Assembly: GCF_014193585.1 (NCBI RefSeq)
Contig: NZ_BLXY01000007.1
Location: 85,293 to 149,292, forward strand
Length of the DNA stretch: 64,000 nt
Origin: Geomonas paludis
GTDB lineage: Bacteria > Desulfobacterota > Desulfuromonadia > Geobacterales > Geobacteraceae
Reading direction: 5' to 3'
Shown: positions 29,561 to 39,810 of the stretch, piece after piece
How the letters are laid out: each line of letters opens with the position of its first letter
Position numbering within the stretch: position 1 is the stretch's first letter
The notes under the pieces: model-generated
Database searches by the model: none
What the model saw: the letters and a program-made list of their open reading frames with translations, nothing else
What the model was told of the DNA's origin: nothing
Program-made: the position numbers and the translations under genes

Positions 29561-30442
29561 ATGTCCATCTCCCAGTACCCCGCCAAGGTCACCATGCCCA
29601 GGCTGGAGCACCCCTACCCGACGGTGTTCGCCTTCCTGGTGGAGCGTTTCCCGAGGATACCGCGCGAGGTGTGGGAGCGCCGCATCGCCCAGGGCAAGGT
29701 CCTCGGCGAGGACGGCGCCCCGGTCGGCATGGCCACCCCGTACGCGCCGCAGCAGAGGGTCTTCTATTTCCGGGAAATGGAGGCGGAGCGGGAGATCCCC
29801 TTCCCGGAACAGGTCCTGTTTCAAAACGACGAGCTGCTGGTGGCCTGCAAGCCGCATTTCCTGCCGGTGACCCCGGGCGGCGCCTACCTGAACCAGAGCC
29901 TTTTGCACCGGCTCAGAGAGCGGACCGGGATCCACCACCTCGTGCCGCTGCACCGGATCGACCGGGAAACGGCGGGGCTCGTGCTCTTCTCCGTTAACCC
30001 CAAGACGCGTGGCCGTTACGGCGGGCTGTTCAGAGAAGGCTTGATCGAGAAGGAATACCGGGCGGTCGGGGTGGGGCGGGTGCCCGAGGGAAAGAAAGAG
30101 TGGCTGGTGGAGAGCCGGCTGGTGCCGGGTGAGCCGTGGTTCGTCATGGCGACCGAACCTGGCCCGGCCAACGCGCGCTCCGAGATCCGCCTCCTGGATG
30201 AGCGGGAGGGACGCTCGCTGTTCGCGCTCAGCCCGCTCACCGGCAAGACCCACCAGTTGCGGGTGCACTTGAGCTCGCTGGGGATGCCGATCCTCAACGA
30301 CAGGCTTTACCCGCAGTTGCAGCCCCGGCAGGCGGACGATTTCGACCAGCCGCTGCAGCTTCTGGCGCAACGGTTGCGCTTCAAGGACCCCGTCAGCGGC
30401 AAATGGCTGGAGTTCCAGTCTGATAGGGGACTTTTGTGGTAA
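29561..30442 (+). CDS. RluA-family pseudouridine synthase
   Basis: A 293-residue pseudouridine synthase. The catalytic motif is HRIDRETAGLVLFS (Asp within HRIDRETAG), preceded by LLVACKPHFLPVTPGG, with GKTHQLRVHLSSLGMPILND near the C-terminus. There is no clear S4 domain, so it resembles RluA/TruC-like enzymes that modify 23S rRNA or tRNA; the site is not predictable. The frame is open upstream through the repeat region to 29456. ATG 29561 is chosen because it gives the family start, although its ribosome site is weak. Confidence 0.88.
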   Translation: MSISQYPAKVTMPRLEHPYPTVFAFLVERFPRIPREVWERRIAQGKVLGEDGAPVGMATPYAPQQRVFYFREMEAEREIPFPEQVLFQNDELLVACKPHFLPVTPGGAYLNQSLLHRLRERTGIHHLVPLHRIDRETAGLVLFSVNPKTRGRYGGLFREGLIEKEYRAVGVGRVPEGKKEWLVESRLVPGEPWFVMATEPGPANARSEIRLLDEREGRSLFALSPLTGKTHQLRVHLSSLGMPILNDRLYPQLQPRQADDFDQPLQLLAQRLRFKDPVSGKWLEFQSDRGLLW

Positions 30443-30498
30443 TCTAGAACGGTTCGCGCCGTCTCCGGCACGGCAGTTGGTTCGCAGGGAGGTGTAAG

Positions 30499-30774
30499 AT
30501 GGCCAAAAACGTGCTCCTGCTGGTCGATTACGGTGTCAATAACAGCATCCACATCGGGCTGTTCAAGATCCAGCTCAAGGAGGCAGGATGGCGCGAGGGG
30601 CTCGTGGAAGGCTCCTTTGAGAAGAACCTTGACCTCCCCGACTCCGTCATCGAGAAAGCGGTGCAGGAGGAGGTCGACAGCGCGGCCAACCAGGCCGCCT
30701 TCAAGAAGACCTGCTGTGAACTCTTCATCACCGAGGATGAATTGAAATTCAGCTGGGACTGGAACACCCCCTGA
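30499..30774 (+). CDS. Small conserved-looking protein, unknown function
   Basis: A 91-residue soluble protein starting at ATG 30499 after GGGAGG. It begins with a beta-strand (NVLLLVDYGV) and then has amphipathic, charged helices. There are two adjacent Cys (KTCCEL) and a Trp-rich end (FSWDW). No family is recognised. It stands alone between the pseudouridine synthase gene and a small membrane protein gene. Confidence 0.65.
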   Translation: MAKNVLLLVDYGVNNSIHIGLFKIQLKEAGWREGLVEGSFEKNLDLPDSVIEKAVQEEVDSAANQAAFKKTCCELFITEDELKFSWDWNTP

Positions 30775-30853
30775 CGGCTCCAATTACCCCTCCCGCTTCT
30801 GTCACTGCTGAAATCACTGGACAATTTCCGGAAAGTTTAGTTACTATCCCGCT

Positions 30854-31012
30854 ATGAATAAACTTGCAGCCGTTTTTATTATCCTGTTTACCGTCGCAGT
30901 CATAACCTTTGGTACCTGGCAACTCTTTAAAGGGAACTTCGAGGCGGCTTTTTCTTCCTTCCCGTTCCTGCTGATTATCTACTTTTTCATCAAGCCATAC
31001 CGTAACTCATAA
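30854..31012 (+). CDS. Small membrane protein, 52 residues
   Basis: An open frame from ATG 30854 to TAA 31010-31012. The peptide has a hydrophobic first half (LAAVFIILFTVAVITFGTW), a polar loop and a second hydrophobic stretch (FPFLLIIYFFI) ending in KPYRNS, so probably two membrane helices. A typical Shine-Dalgarno is not obvious, which lowers certainty. Confidence 0.5.
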   Translation: MNKLAAVFIILFTVAVITFGTWQLFKGNFEAAFSSFPFLLIIYFFIKPYRNS

Positions 31013-31135
31013 GTACAGTGCCCTGCAGCATCCGGCATCCGGTGATGCTTCTCCGGCCGCGTTTTCGTCTATGACGCCGATGAGGGGCGGCGGGTGCTGT
31101 CGAGTGCTGCGGAGAGTCGTGTGGCAGGAGACATC

Positions 31136-32056
31136 ATGTCCAGTTGTGCACTCGTCATCGATGATTCGGCAGCTATTCGCGAGCAGGTAATACGGACTCT
31201 GCAGGATGTGGGGTTGTTCGAGCAGTACCGGGAAGCCCGGGACGGCATGGAAGGCTTCAAGACCCTGATCGAGTGCAAGGCCGACCTGGTGATCTGCGAC
31301 GTCGAGATGCCGCGCATGGACGGCTACAAGTTCCTGCAACTGGTCGCCTCGCGCCCCGACCTGCAGGGGCTGCCCATCATCATGCTGACCGGCAAGATGG
31401 ACTTCAACTCCAAGATCCGGGGACTGGACCAGGGAGCCAGCGACTATCTCACCAAGCCCTTCGACGCCGGCGAACTGGTGGCGCGCGTCAAGGTTCAGCT
31501 CAAGATCAAGTCGCTGCAGGATGAACTGAAGCAGGCCAATGAGCAGCTCAAACGACTGACCAACATCGACCACCTCACCGGCCTCTTCAACCGGCGCTAC
31601 CTGGCGGAAGTCCTGGAAGCCGAGTTCTTCAGGGCCAAGCGCAACCGCGAAAGCCTTTCCCTGGTCATCATCGACATCGATTTCTTCAAGCAGGTTAACG
31701 ACACCTACGGCCATCAAAACGGCGACGTCGTGCTTTCTTCCGTGGCCGAGGTGGTGCAGCAGCAGATGCGCGCCTACGACAGCGCCGCGCGCTACGGCGG
31801 CGAGGAGTTCGTCCTGGTCTTCCCCGGCACCGCGCTGGAGGGCGCAGTCATTGCCGCCGAGCGCCTGAGGCAGGCTGTCATCGATCACACCTTCCCACAC
31901 CCCCTGCAGGACCTCACCGTGACGGTCAGCGCCGGGGTCGCCACCTATCCTTCCACGCAGGTCGACAACATCGACGCGCTGTTCCGCCGGGCCGACGAGG
32001 CGCTCTACCGCGCCAAGCAGAACGGCCGTAACAGGGTGGAAACCATGCCTGTCTGA
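31136..32056 (+). CDS. Response regulator with GGDEF diguanylate cyclase domain (PleD-like)
   Basis: A 306-residue protein with an N-terminal receiver domain (phosphoacceptor Asp55 in VICDVEMPRMDG; acidic pair VIDD at 7-10; Lys in TKPF) joined by a coiled-coil linker (LKQANEQLKRL) to a GGDEF domain. The active site is GGEEF (221-225), a functional variant, and the inhibitory I-site RxxD is present as RAYD (212-215). It should make c-di-GMP on phosphorylation by an unlinked kinase. The start ATG 31136 follows AGGAG; the upstream frame to 31094 has no ribosome site. Confidence 0.95.
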   Translation: MSSCALVIDDSAAIREQVIRTLQDVGLFEQYREARDGMEGFKTLIECKADLVICDVEMPRMDGYKFLQLVASRPDLQGLPIIMLTGKMDFNSKIRGLDQGASDYLTKPFDAGELVARVKVQLKIKSLQDELKQANEQLKRLTNIDHLTGLFNRRYLAEVLEAEFFRAKRNRESLSLVIIDIDFFKQVNDTYGHQNGDVVLSSVAEVVQQQMRAYDSAARYGGEEFVLVFPGTALEGAVIAAERLRQAVIDHTFPHPLQDLTVTVSAGVATYPSTQVDNIDALFRRADEALYRAKQNGRNRVETMPV

Positions 32057-32117
32057 CCCGCCCGTTATTAGTTAACAAAATTTAAGAAAAATATCTTGAA
32101 AATTTTTTAATTTACAG

Positions 32118-32140
32118 GTAAAGCTATCCTCCTGCTTTAC
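32118..32140. promoter_or_regulatory. Inverted repeat GTAAAGC / GCTTTAC at a promoter-like site
   Basis: Arms at 32118-32124 and 32134-32140. The left arm overlaps a weak -10 (TAAAGC, 32119-32124) that sits 17 bases from TTGAAA (32096-32101) in an A/T-rich stretch. It is placed like an operator for the small gene at 32173. Confidence 0.4.
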
Positions 32141-32172
32141 GCCTCATGGCGCCAAAACGGGAGGAACCTGGT

Positions 32173-32358
32173 ATGGACACCTTTGACACCGCTTACGCCA
32201 ACTACTTGAAGCTGCTGGCAAAGCTCGACAAGACCGACGACATCGCCGAGAAGAACCAGATCTTTCGCCAACTCACCCAGTTGCTGTGCGAGTTGGAGCA
32301 GGGGCTCAAGAACAAGGCGCTCCCGGGGTGCCGCGAGGAACTGGCCTATTGGCTCTAG
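32173..32358 (+). CDS. Small helical protein, 61 residues, unknown function
   Basis: The ATG at 32173 follows GGGAGGAA. The product is a short, charged, probably all-helical protein (YANYLKLLAKLDKTDDIAEK, QLTQLLCELEQGLKNK) with two Cys. It has no recognised domain. It lies alone between the diguanylate cyclase gene and etfB. Confidence 0.65.
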   Translation: MDTFDTAYANYLKLLAKLDKTDDIAEKNQIFRQLTQLLCELEQGLKNKALPGCREELAYWL

Positions 32359-32435
32359 CTGCACCATACCGGTAATCTCCCCCTTACGGCCGCCCGCTTA
32401 CCTGCCCTGGCGGCCCCGCCACCTCATGAAAAAGT

Positions 32436-32463
32436 TTGACACTTCTGCTTCCTCCTTTATTCT
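32436..32463 (+). promoter_or_regulatory. Candidate sigma-70 promoter of etfBA pair 1
   Basis: TTGACA (32436-32441), 16-base spacer, TATTCT (32458-32463), about 84 bases before the etfB ATG. Confidence 0.6.
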
Positions 32464-32546
32464 CTAAGTAAGCGATATCATTCCCCGCAGGATGGGCCGG
32501 CGGCGCAGCTAGGTGCTGCCGCCCGTAACGCCGGAGGAGGTTCATT

Positions 32547-33323
32547 ATGAAGATACTGGTATGCGTCAAGCAGGTGCCTGACATGGAATCGCGCTTCCGC
32601 CCCGACGCCGCAGGCGTCTGGTATGCGGAGACCGATCTCGCCTTTCGCGTCAACGAGTATGACGAGTACGCCATCGAGCAGGCGGTACTGCTCAAGGAGC
32701 AGTTGGGGGGCGAACCGGAGATCACCCTGCTCTCCGTGGGGCCGGATCGGGTTGTCGAGGCGATCAAGAAGGGGCTTGCCATGGGGGCGGACCGTGCCGT
32801 GCATGTGCGGGACCCGGAAGCCCATCTGAAGGACCCCTTCCAGATCGCTTCGATCATCGCGGCGTATGCCAAGGGGGAGGCTTTCGGCCTGATATTCACC
32901 GGGATGCAGTCGCTCGACCGCGGCTCGACCCAGGTGGGTGTGGCCGTAGCCGAAGCGCTCGGCTACCCCTGTGTCACGACCGTGGTCGCCTTCGAGTATG
33001 CCGACGGCACCGTCACCGTGAAGCGGGAGCTCGAAGGCGGGGTGAAAGGGACGGTACGGCTCAAGGCACCGGCCCTGATCACCTGCCAGTTGGGGCTGAA
33101 CCAACCGCGCTACCCGACCCTTCCCAACATCATGAAGGCAAAGAAGAAAGAGGTGAGCGTGATCCCCGTGGAGCAGTTGCTGCAGCAGGAGGCCAGGCTG
33201 GTGCCGGCGCAGTTCAGCGCCCCGGCCAAGAAGGGGGGCGGCGTGATCCTGGAAGGCGAGGTTGCCGACCAGGTCGACCGGCTCATCGGGATACTCAGGG
33301 ACAAGACCGCGGTGCTGCGTTAG
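32547..33323 (+). CDS. etfB: Electron transfer flavoprotein, beta subunit (pair 1)
   Basis: A 258-residue EtfB. It starts ILVCVKQVPD, contains the VNEYDEYAIEQAV and SVGPDR segments and the signature VKRELEGGVKGTVRLKAPAL followed by NQPRYPTLPNIMKAKKK. EtfB binds AMP or, in bifurcating forms, a second FAD, and works as a heterodimer with EtfA to move electrons from acyl-CoA dehydrogenases. The start follows GGAGGAGG. It is 10 bases upstream of etfA. Confidence 0.95.
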   Translation: MKILVCVKQVPDMESRFRPDAAGVWYAETDLAFRVNEYDEYAIEQAVLLKEQLGGEPEITLLSVGPDRVVEAIKKGLAMGADRAVHVRDPEAHLKDPFQIASIIAAYAKGEAFGLIFTGMQSLDRGSTQVGVAVAEALGYPCVTTVVAFEYADGTVTVKRELEGGVKGTVRLKAPALITCQLGLNQPRYPTLPNIMKAKKKEVSVIPVEQLLQQEARLVPAQFSAPAKKGGGVILEGEVADQVDRLIGILRDKTAVLR

Positions 33324-33333
33324 GGGGGCGACC

Positions 33334-34245
33334 ATGAAAGCTTTACTCGTAGGCGAATGCCGGGATGGGAAACTCTTGGAGTACAGCTACGAACTGTTCG
33401 GTTTCGCGTCGCGATTGGGAGCCGAGACCGCCATGGTGTTGATCGGCACCGAAGGGGCGCTGCCGAGCTACGGGGGGACGGTATATCTGGCCGATGCCGG
33501 CCGGTACGGAGAGTACAATCCCGATCTGCACAAGCGGCTGGTGCAGGCGGCGGTGGAGCGGGAAAAGCCTGATTACGTGGTGTTCCTGCACACCTCCTAT
33601 GGCTGGGACCTGGCGCCGCGGGTGGCGGCCCTGCTCAAGGCGCCGCAGGTTTCCGAGGTGGTTGCCCTGGCGGAGGGAGGTTTCGAGCGTCCCTGCTGCA
33701 GTCAGAAGATGAGGCAGGTCGTCAAGCCGGTGGGCGCGCCCGTCGTGCTCACCCTGCAGGGTGGGGCCTTCCCGGCGCTGGTGCCGGGGGGGACGCCGCA
33801 GCAAGAGCCCCTGGAGGCGGAAGGCGAGGCCAGGGGGGAGTTTTTGGGCTATGAGGCTGCGGTGCGCAAGGGAGTCGACCTGACCAGGGCCGAGGTTATC
33901 GTCAGTGCCGGGCGCGGTGTCGGCAAGAAAGAGAACCTGCCCGTGATCGCCGAGCTCGCCAAGGTGTTGGGCGGCGAGGTCGGGGCGAGCCGCCCCGTCG
34001 TGGACAGCGGCTGGATGGAGGCGGGGGCGCAGGTGGGTGTGACCGGGCAGACCGTCAGTCCGAAGCTCTACGTTGCCTGCGGCATCAGCGGGGCCATTCA
34101 GCATTTGGCGGGGATGAAGAAGTCGGGGTTCATCATCGCCATCAACAAGGACAAGGACGCCCCCATAGGCGAGGTAGCCGACGTACTGGTAGTGGCCGAC
34201 GTGATGCAGTTCGTGCCGGCGCTGACGGCCAAACTGGCCAAGTAA
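33334..34245 (+). CDS. etfA: Electron transfer flavoprotein, alpha subunit (pair 1)
   Basis: A 303-residue EtfA with the N-terminal Rossmann-like part and the C-terminal FAD-binding domain: [61 protein letters not shown] and INKDKDAPIGEVADV. There is no ferredoxin extension, unlike the second EtfA at 62408. The ATG at 33334 follows AGGGGGGCG; the longer frame to 33262 lies inside etfB. Confidence 0.95.
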   Translation: MKALLVGECRDGKLLEYSYELFGFASRLGAETAMVLIGTEGALPSYGGTVYLADAGRYGEYNPDLHKRLVQAAVEREKPDYVVFLHTSYGWDLAPRVAALLKAPQVSEVVALAEGGFERPCCSQKMRQVVKPVGAPVVLTLQGGAFPALVPGGTPQQEPLEAEGEARGEFLGYEAAVRKGVDLTRAEVIVSAGRGVGKKENLPVIAELAKVLGGEVGASRPVVDSGWMEAGAQVGVTGQTVSPKLYVACGISGAIQHLAGMKKSGFIIAINKDKDAPIGEVADVLVVADVMQFVPALTAKLAK

Positions 34246-34287
34246 GACTGGTCTGACTGGTCTGACTGGTCCGACTGGTCCGACTGG
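34246..34287 (+). repeat. Tandem 9-base repeat (GACTGGTCT/GACTGGTCC)
   Basis: Four and a half units with period 9 immediately after the etfA stop: two GACTGGTCT units, two GACTGGTCC units and a final GACTGG. A matching tract, (TCCGACCGG)n, sits in frame inside the next gene at 34690-34717. Confidence 0.85.
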
Positions 34288-34302
34288 AGTTTGGAGGGGC
34301 TG

Positions 34303-34914
34303 ATGAACCACTCCTCAGATCTCATTCTGCCTCACGGAGGGTATCGCAAGCTGCGTAGCTTTGCCGTGGCGCTCGCTGCCTACGACGGCACCATAATCTT
34401 TTGCGAGCGCTTTATAGACAAGCGCTCGCGCACCCACGACCAAATGGTGCAGGCCGCCCGCAGCGGGGTGCAGAACATCGCCGAAGGTTCCCTGGCGTCG
34501 GGCACCTCGAAGAAGACCGAGCTGAAACTTACCGGGGTGGCCCGGGCAAGCCTGGGGGAGCTGATAAGGGACTACGAGGACTACCTGCGCCAGAACAACC
34601 TGCCGGTCTGGGACAAGGAGTCGACCAAGGTGCGCGCCATGCGCGCAAGGCTGGCCGGAAAGCTGACCAAGTCTGTCAGACTGTCCGACAAGTCCGACCG
34701 GTCCGACCGGTCCGACGTCTTTGACGAGCCGCTGCTGGCTGCGCTTGCCGCACTGCGAACCAGCAGCGCGGAGGTGAGCGCCAACATCATGCTCTGCCTG
34801 TCCCACCAGGCAAGTTACCTGCTGAAACGCCAAATGGAGCGCCTCGAAACCGACTTTGTCCAAAAGGGTGGCTTCACCGAAAGGCTCTACAACTACCGCA
34901 AAGAACACCGCTGA
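34303..34914 (+). CDS. Four-helix-bundle protein (S23/bAvd-like) with in-frame repeat insert
   Basis: A 203-residue protein resembling the S23-derived four-helix-bundle family: FAVALAAYDGTIIFCERFIDK, MVQAARSGVQNIAEGS, ELKLTGVARASLGELIRDYEDYLR. Such proteins occur as rRNA intervening-sequence genes and as accessory proteins of diversity-generating retroelements, but neither is present here. Near residue 130 the tract DKSDRSDRSD is encoded by a 9-base tandem repeat of the same type as the intergenic tract just upstream. The ATG at 34303 follows GGAGGGG. Confidence 0.8.
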   Translation: MNHSSDLILPHGGYRKLRSFAVALAAYDGTIIFCERFIDKRSRTHDQMVQAARSGVQNIAEGSLASGTSKKTELKLTGVARASLGELIRDYEDYLRQNNLPVWDKESTKVRAMRARLAGKLTKSVRLSDKSDRSDRSDVFDEPLLAALAALRTSSAEVSANIMLCLSHQASYLLKRQMERLETDFVQKGGFTERLYNYRKEHR

Positions 34915-34928
34915 CCTGCCAAAAAACA

Positions 34929-34962
34929 AAAGGCGCGGCTGCCGATTGGCTGCCGCGCCTTT
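34929..34962 (-). terminator. Bidirectional terminator between four-helix-bundle gene and ligA
   Basis: Perfect 11-bp stem AAAGGCGCGGC / GCCGCGCCTTT. On the minus strand it is followed by TTTGTTTTTT, a strong signal for ligA; on the plus strand the T tract is weak. Confidence 0.8.
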
Positions 34963-34983
34963 ACCTACTGCTACCACTGAACC

Positions 34984-37356
<2,373 letters not shown>

Positions 37357-39783
37357 ATGATCGATGCCCCCCGAAAACCGACAACACCTTTGCATTCCCG
37401 GCGCCGTCTAGCTCTTATCGTCCTGATCCTCGTCGTGATCCTGCCCATTGTGGTTCTGTCTCTGCAATATCCAAAACTTGTCTCTGCTGCCAAACGGCAA
37501 GGCGATCTGGCAATGTTGGTTGAAGCGGCCAGCAGCGATGCCAATGCCCGCGCGGCGAAGCCTTGGCGTTTCTGGTATCTGACATGGCGCAGCGACACCC
37601 CGTCGTGGCCAGTCGCGACCTTCCTTACCGCAGAGGTCTACAGGTTGCGCGGCGACCTCGGCAAAGCCAGGAAGATGTACCGCGAACTGGTCGTTTGGGC
37701 GGCTGCCGATCCGTACCACGACAAGTTGGGGGGGGCAGGTCTTGTTGCGGCAGCGCTGTTGCGCTGGGGGCAGATGGTGGATCTTTCATCGCGGTCCGGT
37801 GCAAAAGACGCGGAACGATTGCTCCTGATCGGCCCGCCCCTTCTCGAAGCGCGCCTTGTGAGCGGGATGTTCACCACCGATCCCATTGCGGTGGGGTTAC
37901 CGCAGCTCGAAGGGGAGATCCGGCGCCTTTTCGCTGTCGTTGCCTGGCGGATGGGGCGCAAAGAAGAGGCGGGAAACCTTTTCTTCTCCTACCTGAAAGT
38001 CGGCACGACCTCGGGGCATTCCCGCCAAGAGGAAGAGATTTTGAGCTATCTCGTCAAGGAGAAAGGGGTCGCTCCAGAAAAGGTGGCGTTGTACCGAGGC
38101 GAGCGGCTGGTCGTTCTGGGAAGGTATGGCGCCGCGGCGCTTGAACTGGCCGCCGCGGCGAAAAGCAAGGATCTCCAGGTGAAAGTGGAGGCGGACCTGA
38201 ACCGCGAGAAGTTGCGGCGGATTGTGCTGCGACACGAGCCGCTGAAATTATGTGCAGACAGTGAGGCTGTCGCCCTTCTTACTCCGGCGATACAGTTTGC
38301 GACTGATCCCGATGTCTCGCAGGAGGCATCGATGCTGCTAGCCACCACGTATGTCCGTGAGGGATGCGGTGCCCTGTACGACTTCCAGGGATTCAAGAAA
38401 GCGATGACCAGGCTGCTGAAGGAACACCCCCGCGGGGAGAGAGCGGACGATGCACTCAACCGGCTCGCCAAGGAATACCTGAACCTTTACTGGCAACACG
38501 GCAACGAGGATGACTTCAAAAAATCGATGCAGTACTACGACGAACTGGCACAGTTCCCGGGTGACAACCATTACCGCGATTCGATGAGGTTCATGCCCGC
38601 GTTGGGCCACTACAGCCATGGCGACCCCCGGAGCCTGAAAAAATCTCTGTCCCTGCTTCAACAGCTGGAAAAGGAACGGCCATCGGGCCCCCTGCACATG
38701 GCGTGCTTGTTCTGGAGTGGACGCGTTGCCGAAGAGTTGGGTGACGTCGACAGTGCAAGGGCCTACTTCGGGCACGCGATGGAAGAAGGCCCTTTCAACT
38801 ACTACGGGATTCGCGCACGGATGCACCTGAATGAGGGGGGCGACGCGCGACGGCGACTTGATCTCGACCATGAAACACTGGCAGAGCTCTCGTCGCTGGC
38901 ACAGGCCGGCGCAGCTGTGAGTACACAGTTGACAGGAAAGGCTCCTTACCACCTCCGGCTGAAGGACGCCGTCCCTGCCATATACCGCAGTGCCCTCGAA
39001 CGTTATTACCAGACGAGGAGGACATTCTCCCGAAAAAGGCTGTGTGACATGGATATGCAGGAGTTGGAGGCCTCGGGCGCCTTAATGCCCGTACTCCTGT
39101 TGCTGTCGTACCGGTTGGACGCGAAAGCTGCCGCCGCCGCTCCGATGACTGCCGCCAACCGCATCGAGGTGGCCGGATACATCGGGGCGCAGACCAACGA
39201 CTGGTCTGCAGCGATGGATATCCTGATTGAAGGGAAATCCTTGCTGGGGGGGCGCGCCCTTGCAAAAGAACCGGGATGGCTTGCGGTGGCCTATCCCCCG
39301 GCTTTTAAGAAGTCCCTGCTGAAGGCGTCCTCCGAGTACGGGCTCCAGCCTGAATTGCTGTACAGCATCGTCCGCACTGAGAGCGCGTTCAATCCTGCGG
39401 CTTGGTCCGAGGCTGGCGCCGTGGGGCTGTTCCAGTTTCTTCCCTCTACCCTTGAGCAGTTGGACAGCGAGTGGCACTTCCTCGCGCAGAAGGATCCCGC
39501 CTCGCTGAACCTGTACCTGCTCGATCATCGCAAGTGCACTTCTCTTGGGGGGCGCTGGATGCGGAAACTGCTCGACAAGCACGACGGCAATATCCTGTTC
39601 GTCTTGATAGAACACAATGCAGGTGAGGAGTCGCTTGAATACTGGAAGCAGATGTGGACGAAACGCAGGCGCCTGGATGATTATGAATTCATGGTGGAGA
39701 CGATACGGTTTGAGGAGACCAGAAGCTTTGCCAGAGGGCTTTTGACGGATTACTGGATTTCGACCGCCCTTCATCTCTTCTGA
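37357..39783 (+). CDS. Membrane-anchored lytic murein transglycosylase (SLT domain)
   Basis: An 808-residue protein with one N-terminal membrane helix (about residues 14-36, LALIVLILVVILPIVVLSL), a long helical TPR/superhelix-like region (about 50-640) and a C-terminal goose-lysozyme-type SLT domain. The catalytic Glu675 lies in YSIVRTESAFNPAAWSEAGAVGLFQFLP. It should cleave peptidoglycan glycan strands in the periplasm. The architecture resembles Slt70 but is longer and anchored. It is followed by an unknown membrane protein gene in what looks like a two-gene operon; both look less typical than the flanking housekeeping genes. Confidence 0.88.
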   Translation: MIDAPRKPTTPLHSRRRLALIVLILVVILPIVVLSLQYPKLVSAAKRQGDLAMLVEAASSDANARAAKPWRFWYLTWRSDTPSWPVATFLTAEVYRLRGDLGKARKMYRELVVWAAADPYHDKLGGAGLVAAALLRWGQMVDLSSRSGAKDAERLLLIGPPLLEARLVSGMFTTDPIAVGLPQLEGEIRRLFAVVAWRMGRKEEAGNLFFSYLKVGTTSGHSRQEEEILSYLVKEKGVAPEKVALYRGERLVVLGRYGAAALELAAAAKSKDLQVKVEADLNREKLRRIVLRHEPLKLCADSEAVALLTPAIQFATDPDVSQEASMLLATTYVREGCGALYDFQGFKKAMTRLLKEHPRGERADDALNRLAKEYLNLYWQHGNEDDFKKSMQYYDELAQFPGDNHYRDSMRFMPALGHYSHGDPRSLKKSLSLLQQLEKERPSGPLHMACLFWSGRVAEELGDVDSARAYFGHAMEEGPFNYYGIRARMHLNEGGDARRRLDLDHETLAELSSLAQAGAAVSTQLTGKAPYHLRLKDAVPAIYRSALERYYQTRRTFSRKRLCDMDMQELEASGALMPVLLLLSYRLDAKAAAAAPMTAANRIEVAGYIGAQTNDWSAAMDILIEGKSLLGGRALAKEPGWLAVAYPPAFKKSLLKASSEYGLQPELLYSIVRTESAFNPAAWSEAGAVGLFQFLPSTLEQLDSEWHFLAQKDPASLNLYLLDHRKCTSLGGRWMRKLLDKHDGNILFVLIEHNAGEESLEYWKQMWTKRRRLDDYEFMVETIRFEETRSFARGLLTDYWISTALHLF

Positions 39784-39810
39784 GTCGTGAGTCTGGAGGT
39801 CGATACTGTC

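Noticed and set aside
34303..34914. Accessory gene of a diversity-generating retroelement (bAvd)
   Set aside because: Fold similarity exists, but there is no reverse transcriptase or template/variable repeat pair within the window.
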